Positions 43,154 to 55,300 of a stretch of DNA of 64,000 nucleotides are shown piece after piece. The notes under the pieces were generated by a model. That model was not told where the DNA came from, did no database searches, and saw only the letters and a list, made by a program, of their open reading frames with translations. The stretch comes from Bicyclus anynana (Eukaryota > Arthropoda > Insecta > Lepidoptera > Nymphalidae): NCBI RefSeq assembly GCF_947172395.1, contig NC_069083.1:1210501-1274500 (forward strand), given 5' to 3'. The stretch's first letter is position 1; every line of letters starts with the position of its first letter. The position numbers and the translations under genes are program-made.

Positions 43154-43475
43154 TTTTTTTATTCTTTACAAGTTAGCCCTTGACTACAATCACACCTGTT
43201 GGTAAGTGATGATGTAATCTAAGATGGAAGCAGGCTAACTTGTTAGCTGGAGGATGACAATTCATACCCGTTTCGTTTCAATACGACGTGATTCCGGAAC
43301 GCTAAATCGCTTGGCGGTAAGTCTTTGTCATTAGGATGGTAGCTAGCCACGGCCGAAGCCTCCTACCAGCCAAACCTGGACTAATTAAGAGAAACTCAAT
43401 CGGCCCAGCCAGAGATCGAACCCAGGACCTCCGACTTGTAAATCCACCGCGCATACCACTGCGATACGGAGGACG
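43154..43475 (-). mobile_element. SINE B, full length
   Basis: Reversed, from TTCTTTACAAGTTAGCCCTT to the head AATCCACCGCGCATACCACT, with a GATCGAACCCAGGACC B box. Confidence 0.85.
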
Positions 43476-43587
43476 TCAATCTATATATGATCTAGGTATG
43501 GACTTATGCACTACACATGCGTACATTACATACCTCGGTGTACCATACAAATATTGAGTGACTACACCGTTTTTCATCGTATCTTTA

Positions 43588-43640
43588 ACCGACTTCAAAA
43601 AGGAGGAGGTTATCAATTTGACCGGTATGTTTTTTTTCAT
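43588..43640 (+). repeat. 'CCGACTTC' repeat scrap
   Basis: TTAACCGACTTCAAAAAGGA and GGAGGTTATCAATTTGACC. Confidence 0.6.
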
Positions 43641-43689
43641 GTATGCATATCGATTACTCGAAGACGTATTTATACGTAGTATATAAATC

Positions 43690-44008
43690 ATCATCATCAT
43701 CATCATCAACCCATATTCGGCTCACTGCTGAGCTCGAGTCTCCTCTCAGAATGAGAGGGGTTAGGCCAATAGTGCACCACGCTGGCCCAATGCGGATTGG
43801 CAGACTTCATACACGCAGAGAATCAGGATAATTCTCTGGTATGCAGGTTTCCTCACGATGTTTTCCTTCACCGATTGAGACACGTGATATTTAATTTCTT
43901 AAAATGCACACAACTGAAAATTTGGAGATGCATGCCCCGGACCGGATTCGAACCCACACCCTCCGGAATCGGAGGCAGAGGTCATATCCACTGGGCTATC
44001 ACGGCCAT
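43690..44008 (-). mobile_element. SINE A, full length
   Basis: Reversed: CATCATCATCAACCCATATT, body, then CGGATTCGAACCCACACCCT and CCACTGGGCTATCACGGCC. Confidence 0.85.
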
Positions 44009-44374
44009 TATATAAATATACCAGTATATAAATATGGATGATAAAACTTCTGTCTTAGTACTTAAGTACTCATAACACAGGCTATCTCTTACTTTGGGAC
44101 TAAATAATGATGTGTGTTTTGTGTAAATTTATATTTTTATTTATTGCTATGCCTACATGTATACATACATGCATACACATTTATACATGTGACTCGCCGG
44201 CACTTGGCTCGGTCAGCAAGAGAACGCCTTTCATAAATCAAGCCATAGCCTTTGTAGTTCCGACAAGTTAACACAGAGCGCGCCGTGCGCGTGCAATGAT
44301 CACATGCATGCTTTCATTCATTCATCTCATCTTGCGCTGCGGTGACCACGCTTGCAACATTCCGCTGAAGTTAG
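44009..44374. other. No gene recognised
   Basis: Contains imperfect ATACAT repeats near 44155-44190 and a CpG patch GCGCGCCGTGCGCGTGC at about 44278. Confidence 0.35.
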
Positions 44375-44554
44375 TACGGATGTATGGATGTTTGTTACTC
44401 CTTACCTTTACATCGAAACGACTGAACCAAATTATCAGAAATTTGGAATATTACTGGATTAACAGACTACTATTTATCCTGGAAAATCCAATAGTTCCCG
44501 CGAGATTTATCAAATACCAAATATCAAGCGGACGAAGCCACGGGTGTACGCTAG
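44375..44554 (+). mobile_element. Helitron-like element, type 2
   Basis: TATGGATGTTTGTTACTCCT to GCGGACGAAGCCACGGGTGT, ending ACGCTAGT. Confidence 0.7.
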
Positions 44555-44746
44555 TAGAAAATCAGATGTCAGATTATACAATTGCAATCAACATGCAATT
44601 AAATAAAAAATAGTGATAAACTACGTTATTTTTGTATATAAGAAATAAATTTTTATGATCTCTTATTTATTTATTTATCTTTTTTTTTTAATAAATTATT
44701 ATCATTCTATTAAATTTTATTGAAGTTTTGTATTAATCTATACCTC

Positions 44747-44927
44747 TATACTAATTTAAATATAGGAAACTTTTGATTGTTTGTTTGTTTGCATTAAAGA
44801 ATCCCCGAAACTTATGAACCGATTTGAAAAATTCTTTCACTGTTTGTCGGCTACACTATCACTATATTTTAAACCTACTGGAAAGGGAATGGAAACTACG
44901 CGGATGAAACCGCGTGATGTCTACTAG
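44747..44927 (+). mobile_element. Helitron-like element, type 1 variant
   Basis: Keeps CCGATTTGAAAAATTCTTTC and ends ACCGCGTGATGTCTACTAGT; the 5' half differs from other type 1 copies. Confidence 0.65.
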
Positions 44928-45512
44928 TCAAATATAATTTTAAAACAATTAAATATTAAATTATTGCAAGCATATGTGCTCGTATCTACTTCTACAGCAT
45001 ATAAAGTAACCACCAAAACCATTATTCAGTTAGCATATATTTTGTTAGATCACAATTTTCATTCACTTTCAATGTGGGTTGTGATGTGAAAGTTTTATTT
45101 AGATGGGACTGTCCCGAAATGATAAAAAAAGTATGTCACTGTAGCACCACTTGATTCTCGTGATAACAGCCTTCTTGTCATTGCGTTTGCGCATTGTAGC
45201 GTGCGCCCGCGTCTTTACTTTCATTTTTAAATGTAAAAGCCTCACCTGCAGTGTTACACCTTGACTTTGATGTAGTGAGTGAGATAACTTGTTCACGTGT
45301 CGACATTTACAACTATTAACTCTTAATTTACTGTTTGTGTTTGTGTTAAGTGTTTAATTATCATTTATCGGTAAGGTTCTAGTTTATTATGTAGTTATTA
45401 TGTAAGGTTTAATAAGTCGGTATTGGGTGTATATAATGTGAATACTTACTATTAAAATAATATAGGTACTCGATCTCAAATCGTTTATTACAAGTAGGTA
45501 GGTGTTAATAAG
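44928..45512. other. No gene recognised
   Basis: An exon-like donor ATCGGTAAGG lies near 45368, but no ATG-led coding frame supports an exon. Confidence 0.35.
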
Positions 45513-45805
45513 CCGTAATAGCCCAGTGGATATACCTCTGCCTCCGATTTTAGAGGGTGTGGGTTCGAATCCGGTCCGGGGCATGCACCTCTAACTTTTC
45601 ACTTGTGTGAAATTTAAGAAATTAAATATCACGTGTCTCAAACAGTGAAGGAAAACATCGTGTGGAAACCTGCATATCTGAGATTTTTCACAATTCTCTG
45701 CGTTTGTGAAAAGTCTGCCAATCCGCATTGGGCCAGCGTGGTGGACTATTGGCCTAACCCCTCTCATTCTGAGAGGAGACTCGAGCTCAGCAGTAGGCCA
45801 AATAT
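45513..45805 (+). mobile_element. SINE A, full length
   Basis: GCCGTAATAGCCCAGTGG head, GGGTTCGAATCCGGTCCGGG, and body to GAGCTCAGCAGTAGGCC. Confidence 0.85.
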
Positions 45806-46971
45806 GATAGTGATGAGGTGTTTATACAAGCACTTTACTCAGTCAATCTACCACTGATTGGGATAGCTAATTCTGCCGAGAAGAGCCGGCGAAAATTCAG
45901 CAGATAGAGTTCTTTTAAAATAAAAGTCAATAAATCACATTTTTATCTTGTTACTAGAGAGTATATCACGTTGACTTTTATGTTGTTTTGTGTTCGTACC
46001 TTTAAACCTTAATATGGGATCTAGCTTCCATCTTTTCTCGCTGCTATACCCATAAGACACGAACTTCCTCTGCTCTATAGTTATTCCGTGGCTTAAGTTT
46101 TTCATCTATGTTATGAGGTCGTAACCATAAGGAGGCATACAGGCTTCTTAGGAGTAAAAATGGTACACAGTCGAATCCGGAAGTATCGAAAGGACAAAAA
46201 ATCTAATTTTTCGCTTCATTTGATTCTAACTACTTTTAACCAAGTGTAATAATGTATTCATTTTCCCATCTTTAAACTAACAACATATCAATTATTAAAG
46301 AATCATTCATTATCATTTATCGATAAGTTAACGCTCGATGTTATTTACCCATCCTTGCTTTTCATAGACAATCTAGCGTTACGAAATGTCAAATTGCCGT
46401 AATCGTAGTTAAGCTGTGCAAATTAATCTCGTTGTGATTTTGTTTTTCAGAAAATAAATGTGAATAAATCGTAAATTCGGTGTAGTTTTTGGTGTAATTC
46501 GTACTGTACGCGTATAATAAAGGATTTAGACACTTTGTTCTTTAGAAATTACGTATAACATAAGTGAAATATGTGATTTTAGTGACAAGACGGGTTTGTT
46601 TTGGTGATAAGACTTCTAAGAAAATTTTCGGTATAGATAGAGTTTAAGGTATTTAACATCTAACTTCCGACGCGTTGCCGAAAAAGAGGTTGCCGTGGTT
46701 ATCTGTCTGTCTGTCGAATCACAGCTCACAAGTAGGTAGATATTGTTGTCTATAAGCTATTTGAGTGTCAGGCATTTTAAAAATAAGTAACTTATAATTA
46801 TCACTAAGTGTACTTATTCGGGTTTCTTGTGTTTTAATCTTGGTTATTAATTGTTGAGGTAGGTAGGAATCTTTAAAATATAAAAAAATAAATAATTCGA
46901 CAGACCGTCGCGTTCGCTAGTACTAATAGGTAGTACTTATTGATACATAAATCATTAGCAGTCGTCATAGG
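45806..46971. other. No gene recognised
   Basis: An acceptor-like TTTTGTTTTTCAG occurs near 46450 but the following sequence has no open frame; could be a UTR exon, not called. Confidence 0.35.
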
Positions 46972-47235
46972 AGTCGTGATAGATGATCCTTCGATTCGGG
47001 CGTAGGTTCGAATCCGGTCCGGGGCATGCACCTTAAACATTTTAGTTATAAGTTAAATATCACGTGTCTCAAACAGTGAAGGAAAAACATCTTGAAGAAA
47101 CCTGCGTATCAGAGAATATTCTTAATTCTCTACGTGTGTGAAGTCTGCCAATCTGCATTGTCCAGCGTAGAGTAGTCTTATTCTAAGAGGAGATTCGTGC
47201 TCAACATTGAGCATCATATGTTAACGATAATGATG
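46972..47235 (+). mobile_element. SINE A, diverged
   Basis: GGTTCGAATCCGGTCCGGGG, ACGTGTCTCAAACAGTGAAG, GAAGTCTGCCAATCTGCATT; the A-box region is decayed. Confidence 0.75.
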
Positions 47236-47561
47236 AATACAATATCAATGATCACAAGAAACTCTAGAGTCTAGACTGTGAATGACATTATGAATGTTAT
47301 TTAAACGGGTATATACCACGATAAAAAGACGAGATGTTTAGTGAATGACATCCTACAAAATGAAGTGATAACATTAAACCAGTATCACCTGCTGATGCAA
47401 ATGAATAATGATTATGTAAATGTTGATAATCGTCGGTGCGGTTGTGCGTAAAATGCGTAAAATAAAAAACATCGATGTAGTCACTGCATTATATAACATC
47501 GGGCTATCGGCTGCGTAATGTAGATTCTGTGAAAATTAATTTCTGAATTATACTGTACTAG
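47236..47561. other. No gene recognised
   Basis: AT-rich spacer. Confidence 0.35.
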
Positions 47562-47640
47562 CAGACGTCACGCGGTTTCTCCCGCGTGGTTCCCGTTCCT
47601 TTCGTGTTTTATTTAGTGAAAAGTTCTTTCACTGTTTTTT
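47562..47640 (-). mobile_element. Helitron type 1, 3' fragment
   Basis: Reversed CTAGCAGACGTCACGCGGTT and GCGTGGTTCCCGTTCC, broken by the adjoining SINE B. Confidence 0.65.
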
Positions 47641-47962
47641 TTTCCTTGACTACAATCTCACCTGATGGTAAGTGATGATGCAGTCTAAGATGGAAGCGGA
47701 CTAACTTGTTAGGAGGAGGATGAAAATCCACACCCCTTTCGGTTTCTACACGGCATCGTAAAACGCTAAATCGCTTGGCGGTACGTCTTGCCGGTAGAGT
47801 GGTAACCAGCCACGGCCGAAGCCTCCCACCAGCCAGACCTGGACAAATTAAGAAAACCTCAATCTGCCCAGCCGGGGATCGAACCCAGGACCTCCGTTTT
47901 GTAGATCCACCGCGCATACCACTGCGCCACGGAGGCCGTCGGAGGCCGTCGGAGGCCGTTGG
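47641..47962 (-). mobile_element. SINE B, full length with triplicated end
   Basis: Reversed copy from CCTTGACTACAATCTCACC to the head CCGCGCATACCACTGCGCCA. The outermost bases CGGAGGCCGT are repeated about three times (47931-47962). Confidence 0.85.
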
Positions 47963-48247
47963 GAAGCTACAGTGCCTCCGAGTGCTATAGGCTATATTTT
48001 ATGCCCGTACTACTAAAAGCTATTAAGGTTTTCAAACGCATTCTTTTTCGTTATCACTTAGCTTCCTATTCAGCTGATAATAATAATAATCTGCAGATTC
48101 AAATCCATAGCAAGATGATAATAGGGTAAAAGATGTAACAGCGTCACTTGTCGGTGATAATGAGAGGATCGTGTACAGAGAGTTACCTGCGGTGACGCAA
48201 TCTATGTACTCCGCAAGTACCTACAAGCACATAACCAACCAAACAGT
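47963..48247. other. No gene recognised
   Basis: Unassigned. Confidence 0.3.
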
Positions 48248-48780
48248 CAGTGGCGGATTTGCGAGTGAGTACTAGGGATGCTCGATGATCATTGAACGTG
48301 TTGAAAGGGAAAACATCGATATTGCTATAAGAAAAATATCATAACATCGATGTTAACGGAATGGAGAATCAATCATGGATGTTACTCACGGCCTCACGCA
48401 CGACCAATGCGATGTACGAAACAAATTACGTATTTTATAAATGCATTTACAAACACAGGTGTATTCATTATTAAATAAACCTGTATTTAATAAGTTACGA
48501 ACGATTTCATTCTATTTTATTGTGTTGTTAACTTCAGTGCTAAAATTATCGACGTTATCCCAAATCGATGTTCGGTTTGTGATGAATATAGAATATCTAT
48601 GTTGAGCTTTCGATTATGACATGTTGTACAACTTTTGAAATATCGATCATCCCTAGTGATTACCAGCAGTTTAGGCTGGAGTTGTAGCTGAAGTGATTAG
48701 GCTGGAGGGTAGGGTCCGGTGGCAGATTATAGGGGAGCGGCAAAAGAGATGGGCCATTTCAGTTTCACTCTTGTACCCTG
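48248..48780 (+). mobile_element. hAT-like element, left part, carrying a nested hAT MITE
   Basis: Starts CAGTGGCGGATTTGCGAG and, after the nested insertion, continues ATTACCAGCAGTTTAGGCTG, as in 38707-39001. A possible right end with GTATTC and CGCCACTG type bases is at about 49470, not confirmed. Confidence 0.5.
48273..48655. mobile_element. Nested 383-bp hAT-type MITE
   Basis: Ends TAGGGATGCTCGATGA and reverse complement TAGGGATGATCGATAT. Flanks GTGAGTAC (48265-48272) and GTGATTAC (48656-48663) match at 7 of 8, as expected of an aged hAT target duplication. The interior is rich in ATCGAT and non-coding. Confidence 0.8.
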
Positions 48781-49599
48781 TACCATTAAAATAAAAAATA
48801 CAAGGATCTTATTCAAATTTATTAAAATGAATAAATGTAACTACATAACAAGAAATAAATCAAATTAAAACCAAAGTTTTTGAGTTATACCAAGATGGCG
48901 GCCTTAAAGCAACTATGACATGACAATTGACAGCAAACGTCAAATTGATTACTGCATTGAAAACGTCACCAATCCACCATTATTACCTACCCATAATAGT
49001 GTTGCATTTCTCGGGAGATAATTAATATTATTTCGAAAGAATTAAAGTAAATTTGTATAATCAATAGTAAAAAAAAATATTTTCTTTTATTTCCGCTAGG
49101 GTACAATGACTTGATCTGGGCTCCATACAATTTTGGACCATCTCCTTTGATCTAAAAAGTTTTATTTTACAGAAATAAAGAAAACGATACGATTTTTCAT
49201 ATATTGTTGGGATCAGATTTGATGAATGAACCCATAATCCCATAAATAATACCTAATATCAATTACTAAAAGACTGATTTAATGTCAATCTGATTAAGAT
49301 AATATGGGCAACTAACTAAATTATAAAATGTGCGATTTCAACAAAAAACACTCATTTCAAAAATATTAACAATTATAACTATAAATATATGGTGATTTTG
49401 ATATATTACAAAATGAAGGATTTTTGACATTTTTTTCTGTTAGGTGTTGGGCCCAAAATGGTCAGTCCCTGAATACGCCACTGCTAAACCTTGCAGTACA
49501 TCGCCTGCACGTCCCAGACGCTGAGACTTGTCCAGTTTCTCTCGCGTCAATATTTGATGATGATTGCCGCCAACACAAGGCTGTATCATGTCAATAGGA
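48781..49599. other. No gene recognised
   Basis: AT-rich. GCCCAAAATGGTCAGTCCCT and GAATACGCCACTG near 49450-49487 look like a hAT right end. Confidence 0.35.
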
Positions 49600-49690
49600 C
49601 TAACTAACAGACGCCCCGCGGTTTTGCTCGCGTAGTTCCCATTTCCATTGAAGTAAAGATAAACTAGACTAATAACCTATAGGACCGCAA
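49600..49690 (-). mobile_element. Helitron type 1-like 3' fragment
   Basis: Reversed ACGCCCCGCGGTTTTGCTCG, CGTAGTTCCCATTTCC. Confidence 0.5.
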
Positions 49691-50992
49691 CACTTGACTA
49701 AGTATTTTTCACTCCAAACGTAAGCCACTTCTGTGACTATGTGAGCGTAAGAGCGAAGCTAATTAATTACCTACCTTCGCCGACACGCACATAAGCGTAC
49801 TTATCGTAGCTTAGATAGGTATGCGTCAAGGGCTCCGATTTCGGGGCACATAAAATGGATTACGAATCTTGCGACTACACACTACCGGGGGATATAGCTT
49901 GTGTTACTCTCTGATAATAATGTAACTTCCATTGGAAAACCACTGCCATATAAGTCACGTAAACAATGCATCATTTATTAACCGCATAGAATCATCATAG
50001 AATACATTTATTTTCACTCAATCTATCTAAATCTATAATAGGTAACTAACAACAGTCACAAATCTGAGAAATGGACACCATATAAACGTCCTATCGTAAG
50101 ATCTACCGACAACCTCAGAAAAAACAAATATATTTCTTCACCTTCTTCTTCAGAATTTATCTGACGTCATCTGGACGTGGGCTTTAAACTTTCTACGGCC
50201 CTCTAAGCCGAACTAAGCCGAGATCCGAGTCTCTGAGGAGACATCCTAAGAGAGTCGTTTCGCTTATGTCTTCAGACCACCAGGCTTAGTTTGTGCGCTC
50301 ACCCAAAACCCCTGGTGACGCCGCTGAGGACCCATTAAGGAGCCTATGACATAATCAGAAAAACCTGACATAGTGACAATCGTGAGATAAAAAGAGATTG
50401 GAGGAAGTACTTACCTAATTAATTTGAATAATATTATTACCAGTTAATGCTATGGTAACCAAATCCGTGAAGTGAGTGTTCACTTTCAAACCCGTTTACT
50501 TTCGATGATTGGTCGATTGATAGGTATTAAGTATTAACTATTGTTTGCATAACCCGCACCATACCTACCGACGGAACTAATCAATCAAATGTAACCAATC
50601 CGTGCCATAACAGATCATGTAATTGCCTATCAGATAGCCCGAAACTTTACTGACGAACTAATGGGTAGTTTTATATCTCTTAGTCCACCATTGTGTAATG
50701 AACCTTATTGTTATTGTAAAAGGGTATACTTTTAATTATTATATTTATTTGAGTAAACGGAGAAGAAAGAAAAATCAATTTATTTTAAAGAAAGAGTTTG
50801 TTTATGTTTGCAATTGCAATAGATACGCCCCAAGATACTCAATTGATAGTTCACGACCAAGTCTCGGGTCTGTAGTAGATCATTGGTCATATGGGTCTCA
50901 TAAGAAGACTTCAACGAACAAGTGAGCGAGTAATACCAATACTCAGAATATTTCGGTGTGATCGAATCAGAAATGAGGAGATGAACTATTTC
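49691..50992. other. No gene recognised
   Basis: A GC-richer segment at 50150-50345 (CACCCAAAACCCCTGGTGAC) has no open coding frame I trust. 50820-50960 resembles RTE-LINE debris (TGTGATCGAATCAGAAATGA). Confidence 0.35.
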
Positions 50993-51040
50993 ATATTTCA
51001 GTTCTATCAATGAAATATTTCATTGATAGAACTGAAATAT
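50993..51040. repeat. Perfect 48-bp palindrome, no loop
   Basis: 50993-51016 (ATATTTCAGTTCTATCAATG...) is exactly the reverse complement of 51017-51040. There are no mismatches and no spacer. Confidence 0.95.
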
Positions 51041-51054
51041 TTACCAACGAGTCA

Positions 51055-51130
51055 CTAAGCTGAAGTGACAAGGCAGAGAACATAGTTAGAAGAGCTGTTG
51101 GGCATTGGGGTACCAAGGTGAAATGATGAC
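51055..51130 (+). mobile_element. RTE-type LINE fragment
   Basis: GAAGTGACAAGGCAGAGAAC, ATAGTTAGAAGAGC and TTGGGGTACCAAGGTG correspond to the nucleotide form of the WAGH-GRWGPK region, with indels. Confidence 0.5.
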
Positions 51131-51544
51131 TACACACTGGAAATTGCACTGTTAGGGTGTGGCGAACGAACTCTTTCGTTCGCCCACTTTAGGTTAGGCC
51201 ATCTACATTCACATTCCAGATTCATTTCATATTTAGAATTCCCTCGACCGCGCATGCGTGGATATATTGTTTCGCCCTTTCATTACATCTTTACCGTTTC
51301 TCCATGCCACATCACATCATCTATTTGATAGTACTTTTATTTTATATCCATATACAATTGTTATAATAAGTAAAGTGAATAAATACCTATACCAATCAAC
51401 ATCGTCGTCTTCATATCAATATACTAATATAAAACCTTCATGGCGATAAGTAGACCCCTACTAGGTGGACCAAAGACATCAAGCCACAATTAGTCACATA
51501 TTGTAGGTAGACCATGTTTGTAAGTTCATACAAGATTACTAAGT

Positions 51545-51595
51545 CCAGCAATGGATGTCCATCGGCTGATAATGATGATGAGGATGATGGATGCC
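51545..51595 (+). mobile_element. RTE-type LINE terminal tail
   Basis: GGATGTCCATCGGCTGATAA followed by TGATGATGAGGATGATGG, the element's characteristic 3' end. Confidence 0.6.
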
Positions 51596-52395
51596 TAATC
51601 TATTTAGCTTGAATATAGCTCATGCCATACAGAAAAACAAGTGCAAAACAAAGGCAAACAAATTAAAATAAACGAGCACTTCGAGCAATACACGAGCAGG
51701 CAATATACAGAAATACACTGATAAGTATAATTTATTGTTAGAGCAAACATTACTCATGGATCACGTCTTAGAACAAAATAGGTAAATAATGTAGTATTCA
51801 TTTAACACATGAAAGAAAATGATGAATACACAATAAGATGTAACGATTTGTTTAAAGAATTCACTGTTATTTCTAAAATGAAAGAAACGGGTTTAAAATG
51901 GGTACCTAGGAGTACAGACTACAAGCAAAACGTAGAGAAATGTAAAGAATAAAGTAAAGGTTTTAGATGTAGCAAGTCACAGCACAAACGCGTTTGTGTG
52001 AGCAAATTAAAGAAACGTCAGTACAGTAAAAGCGCATGATCAAAATATTTAGTGATACAGAAAAGGCGTGTGATAAGGTCCACTCCTCCAATCACTCAAG
52101 ACTCCAGTGACTCCAGAACCTCCAGTGACCATTAATTAGTATAAAGCGTATCGCTTCGCGGCAACCGTAAACCACTTTCATCCAAAGTCCACTTTCATCC
52201 AAAGTTCAGCAGTGAAAGACAGACAGACATAGTTACTTTCGAATTTGTAATATTTGCATGGAATTATGAAGGAGAACAGAGATAGATAATAGTTTAACCC
52301 TTTCAGTGTAATGAAAGTGATCGATTTGTTTACGTATTTTATCTTGTCTCGTTGTTCGTACTAATTAGATAAACTGATTCATGTAATGGTACAAT
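51596..52395. other. 3' flank of PSMB2, no gene recognised
   Basis: AT-rich intergenic sequence. Tandem GACTCCAG-like repeats near 52108-52130 and a duplicated CACTTTCATCCAAAGT at about 52175-52203. Confidence 0.4.
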
Positions 52396-55300
52396 TTATT
52401 TGGCATTCAACATGGCCGTGTCGATGTCAGGCAGTGTCCTGACTCCGAGCCTGGACACAGTCTTGACGCGGAAGCTGGGCAGGTTGAAGACCAGCTTACG
52501 TTGTACCTCGCGAATGCACATCTTCAGTATTTCGTACGCCTCTTGCTGAGTTAAATCTGAAAAGAATACAACATGCTAGTAGACACATTTTTTAATAAGA
52601 TCCTGAGTTTCATTATCGTTCAATTGGATCGTAAAAAATATCGTTCGTTGAAACTTAAATAGGTACTTCGCAATTTAAATTTTAAATTGAACTTCTGACT
52701 AAATGACCAAAAACGCTGACCACCATAACGGTCTATAGGTTATCTGTGCCATTACGTCAAACAAGTTTTCTTTGCTAGTTTTCGCTTTTCAGTTTTTTAC
52801 TAAAACCATGATTCTTAATATTTAAACTGAAAGTGAAGACGTAATAACATCTCTTTGTTTCACGAGATTCCAGGAAAACTGTGAGTAGCATTTAGATCGG
52901 CCAAATAGTCTATTATGTACAACTGCTCAGCTCTTTCCTCGTCATAACTTACCTGGTTTATAATAGTGGTCCATGATACTCAAGGCGAGAATGCCGCCCA
53001 GACCCTGAGTACCGTACGGCACTCGGACACTGCTGGCCAGGGCGTCTATCATTACAACTGTTCAGCTCTCGTCATAACTTACCTGGCTTATAGTAGCGGT
53101 CCATGATACTCAAGGAGAGAATGCCGCCCAGACCCTGAGTACCGTACGGCACTCGGACACTGCTGGCCAGGATATCTATCATGTACAGTTCTCCTCCTCT
53201 CCTCTCATCATAACCGGCAATCAACCCATCTAAAAATTTTGGGTTCTGAAGACAAAAGAATGAAAACTCGCTCGATGAATTGTTTAATCAGAAATAGCGC
53301 ACTGTGTTTGTTGCTTTTAACAGAGATTAGGTAATTCATTATATTTAGCTAAGTTAGTTATTATTTACAACCACGGCAGCTAACCTTAAGGCATTTATTT
53401 AACGATGATTAAATTATTACAAATTTTTTTTTGTGAATAGGCTCTGTAACTACTGGTCCAATTTTGAATTGTTCATCTATGGAAAGCTACATTGTCAGCA
53501 AGCAGCAGGCTGTAACAGTAAAAGCTCCTTAGTCGCAGGGGATAAGTTCTGTAAAAGTGCCGCGAATACAGAAACCGTGCATAAAGAATGGTTTTATAAT
53601 TATATGGAATTATAGGGGATAAAATAAAAACAGACATGAAAAAAAGCAATTAAGTAATTGAAGATTTTGACCACGTTGAATAATTATTATCTTCAGTCTT
53701 AGACAATGGCTTAAGTATTTTGTATTTTTTTCTTCTTGTTGATATGACGTCATTTGCGTACAACGAAATCTTTAGCCGCGAATATAGCAATTAGGTTGAA
53801 TTTTTTTTAATTCACGAATAGTTTAAACGCGAGAAAAGGAAGCGCGAAAAAGGAGCTTTTGCTGTATTAGACATTATGCTATGTGCACTGTAACATGGTG
53901 CGGGTGACAGTTGCCTTATACTGCTCATACATAATACATACTATTATCTTAAATATCGTCAAACATTCAAGAGTGAAATGAAATGTCACCTGCACCATGC
54001 TATAACGCACGAACTGTAGTATTTTTTTATTGTTATTCTCTACAAGTTAGCCCTTGACTACAATCTCACCTGATGGTAAGTGATGATGCAATCTAAGATG
54101 GAAGCTGGCTAACTTGTGAGGAGTAGGATGAAATCCACACTCCTTTCGGTTTCTACACGACATCGTACCGGAACGCTAAATCGCTTGGCGGTACGTCTTT
54201 GTCGGTAGGGTGGTAACTAGCCACGGCCGAAGCTTCCCACCAGCCAGACCTAGAAGTTCCTTAAGGAAACCTCAATCGGCCCAGCTGGGGATCGAACCCA
54301 GGACCTCCGTCATGTAAATCCGTCAAGGCCGAGGCTGTCAAGTATATCTCTTACACCACTATGCCAGCAGTCCTTTAAGCTGTTCCTCGTGAAGTGGACC
54401 ACCGCTGGCGTGTCCAGCGCGTAGGCATTCCTCATGCGGTATAGCTGCAGGTTTTGTGCGACGTACTGCGTGAACTGCGCCACGTCGCCCAGGTCGCCAA
54501 TCAACCCCAACAGCAGACCTTCCGATATCTCGTGCAACTTATCCGTATCTGTGGACAAAGGCGTTAATAACAGTGGCGGATTCGTAGTCTTTGCCGCCCT
54601 AGGGTGCAAATTACTAGCCGCTCCTTTCCACCGACTTCCAAAAAGGAGGAAGTTCTACGTTCGGCTTTATGTATGTTTTTTTTGTATGTCCAGCGATATT
54701 TCCGTCATTTATGGACCGATTTTAAAAATTCTTTTTTTTGTTAAGAAGGGTTTACTTCCAGGGTTTACTTACAATTTTTTTCTTTAGCACCCATCATGGA
54801 ATAGACATTTTATTGGGTTCCATCAAAACCAATTTTACGAGGTCTTGAAGATAGTTGCAAATTTAAAAAAAAATACTCGAAACGGTTTAAAATTTAATAA
54901 AAACAAAGTGGCATAATATAAAAATTAAAAAAAAAATATATGTATAAATCGGCGACTCGGTAATAAATTACACATGTTCATACAAAAAAAGATATTATAT
55001 ACACGTCGAATTATTAACCTTCTCTCTGTCTTTCGTCGAATTAAAAAAATATTGTAATTGGTGAAATTTTGCAAGGTTTTATTATTTATTTCCACATTTT
55101 TTGTTATTTTTTACCTATTGGGTCTAAGTGAATTTAGATGAATTCGTCGATCTTTCACTGCGAAAAGCGAAATAAATCCATTAGGTACTTGAGATTCGAA
55201 TACAATCAAAGGACGATAAGATGCTCCAAAAATATCGCAACGGCTGCCGTAAATCTATACTAATATTATAAAGCTGATGAGTTTGTTTGTTTGTTTGCTT

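Noticed and set aside
45360..46470. Possible 5' UTR exon pair (donor-like GGTAAGG near 45370, acceptor-like TTTTTCAG near 46450)
   Set aside because: No open reading frame or other support; splice-like motifs this short occur by chance.
47609..47990. Arginine-rich frames on both strands
   Set aside because: They translate SINE B; the same peptide appears at other SINE B copies.
52953..53060. Copy B of PSMB2 exon 3 as a mutually exclusive alternative exon
   Set aside because: It lacks an in-phase acceptor and has an in-frame stop in its 5' part, although its donor is intact; RNA evidence could overturn this.
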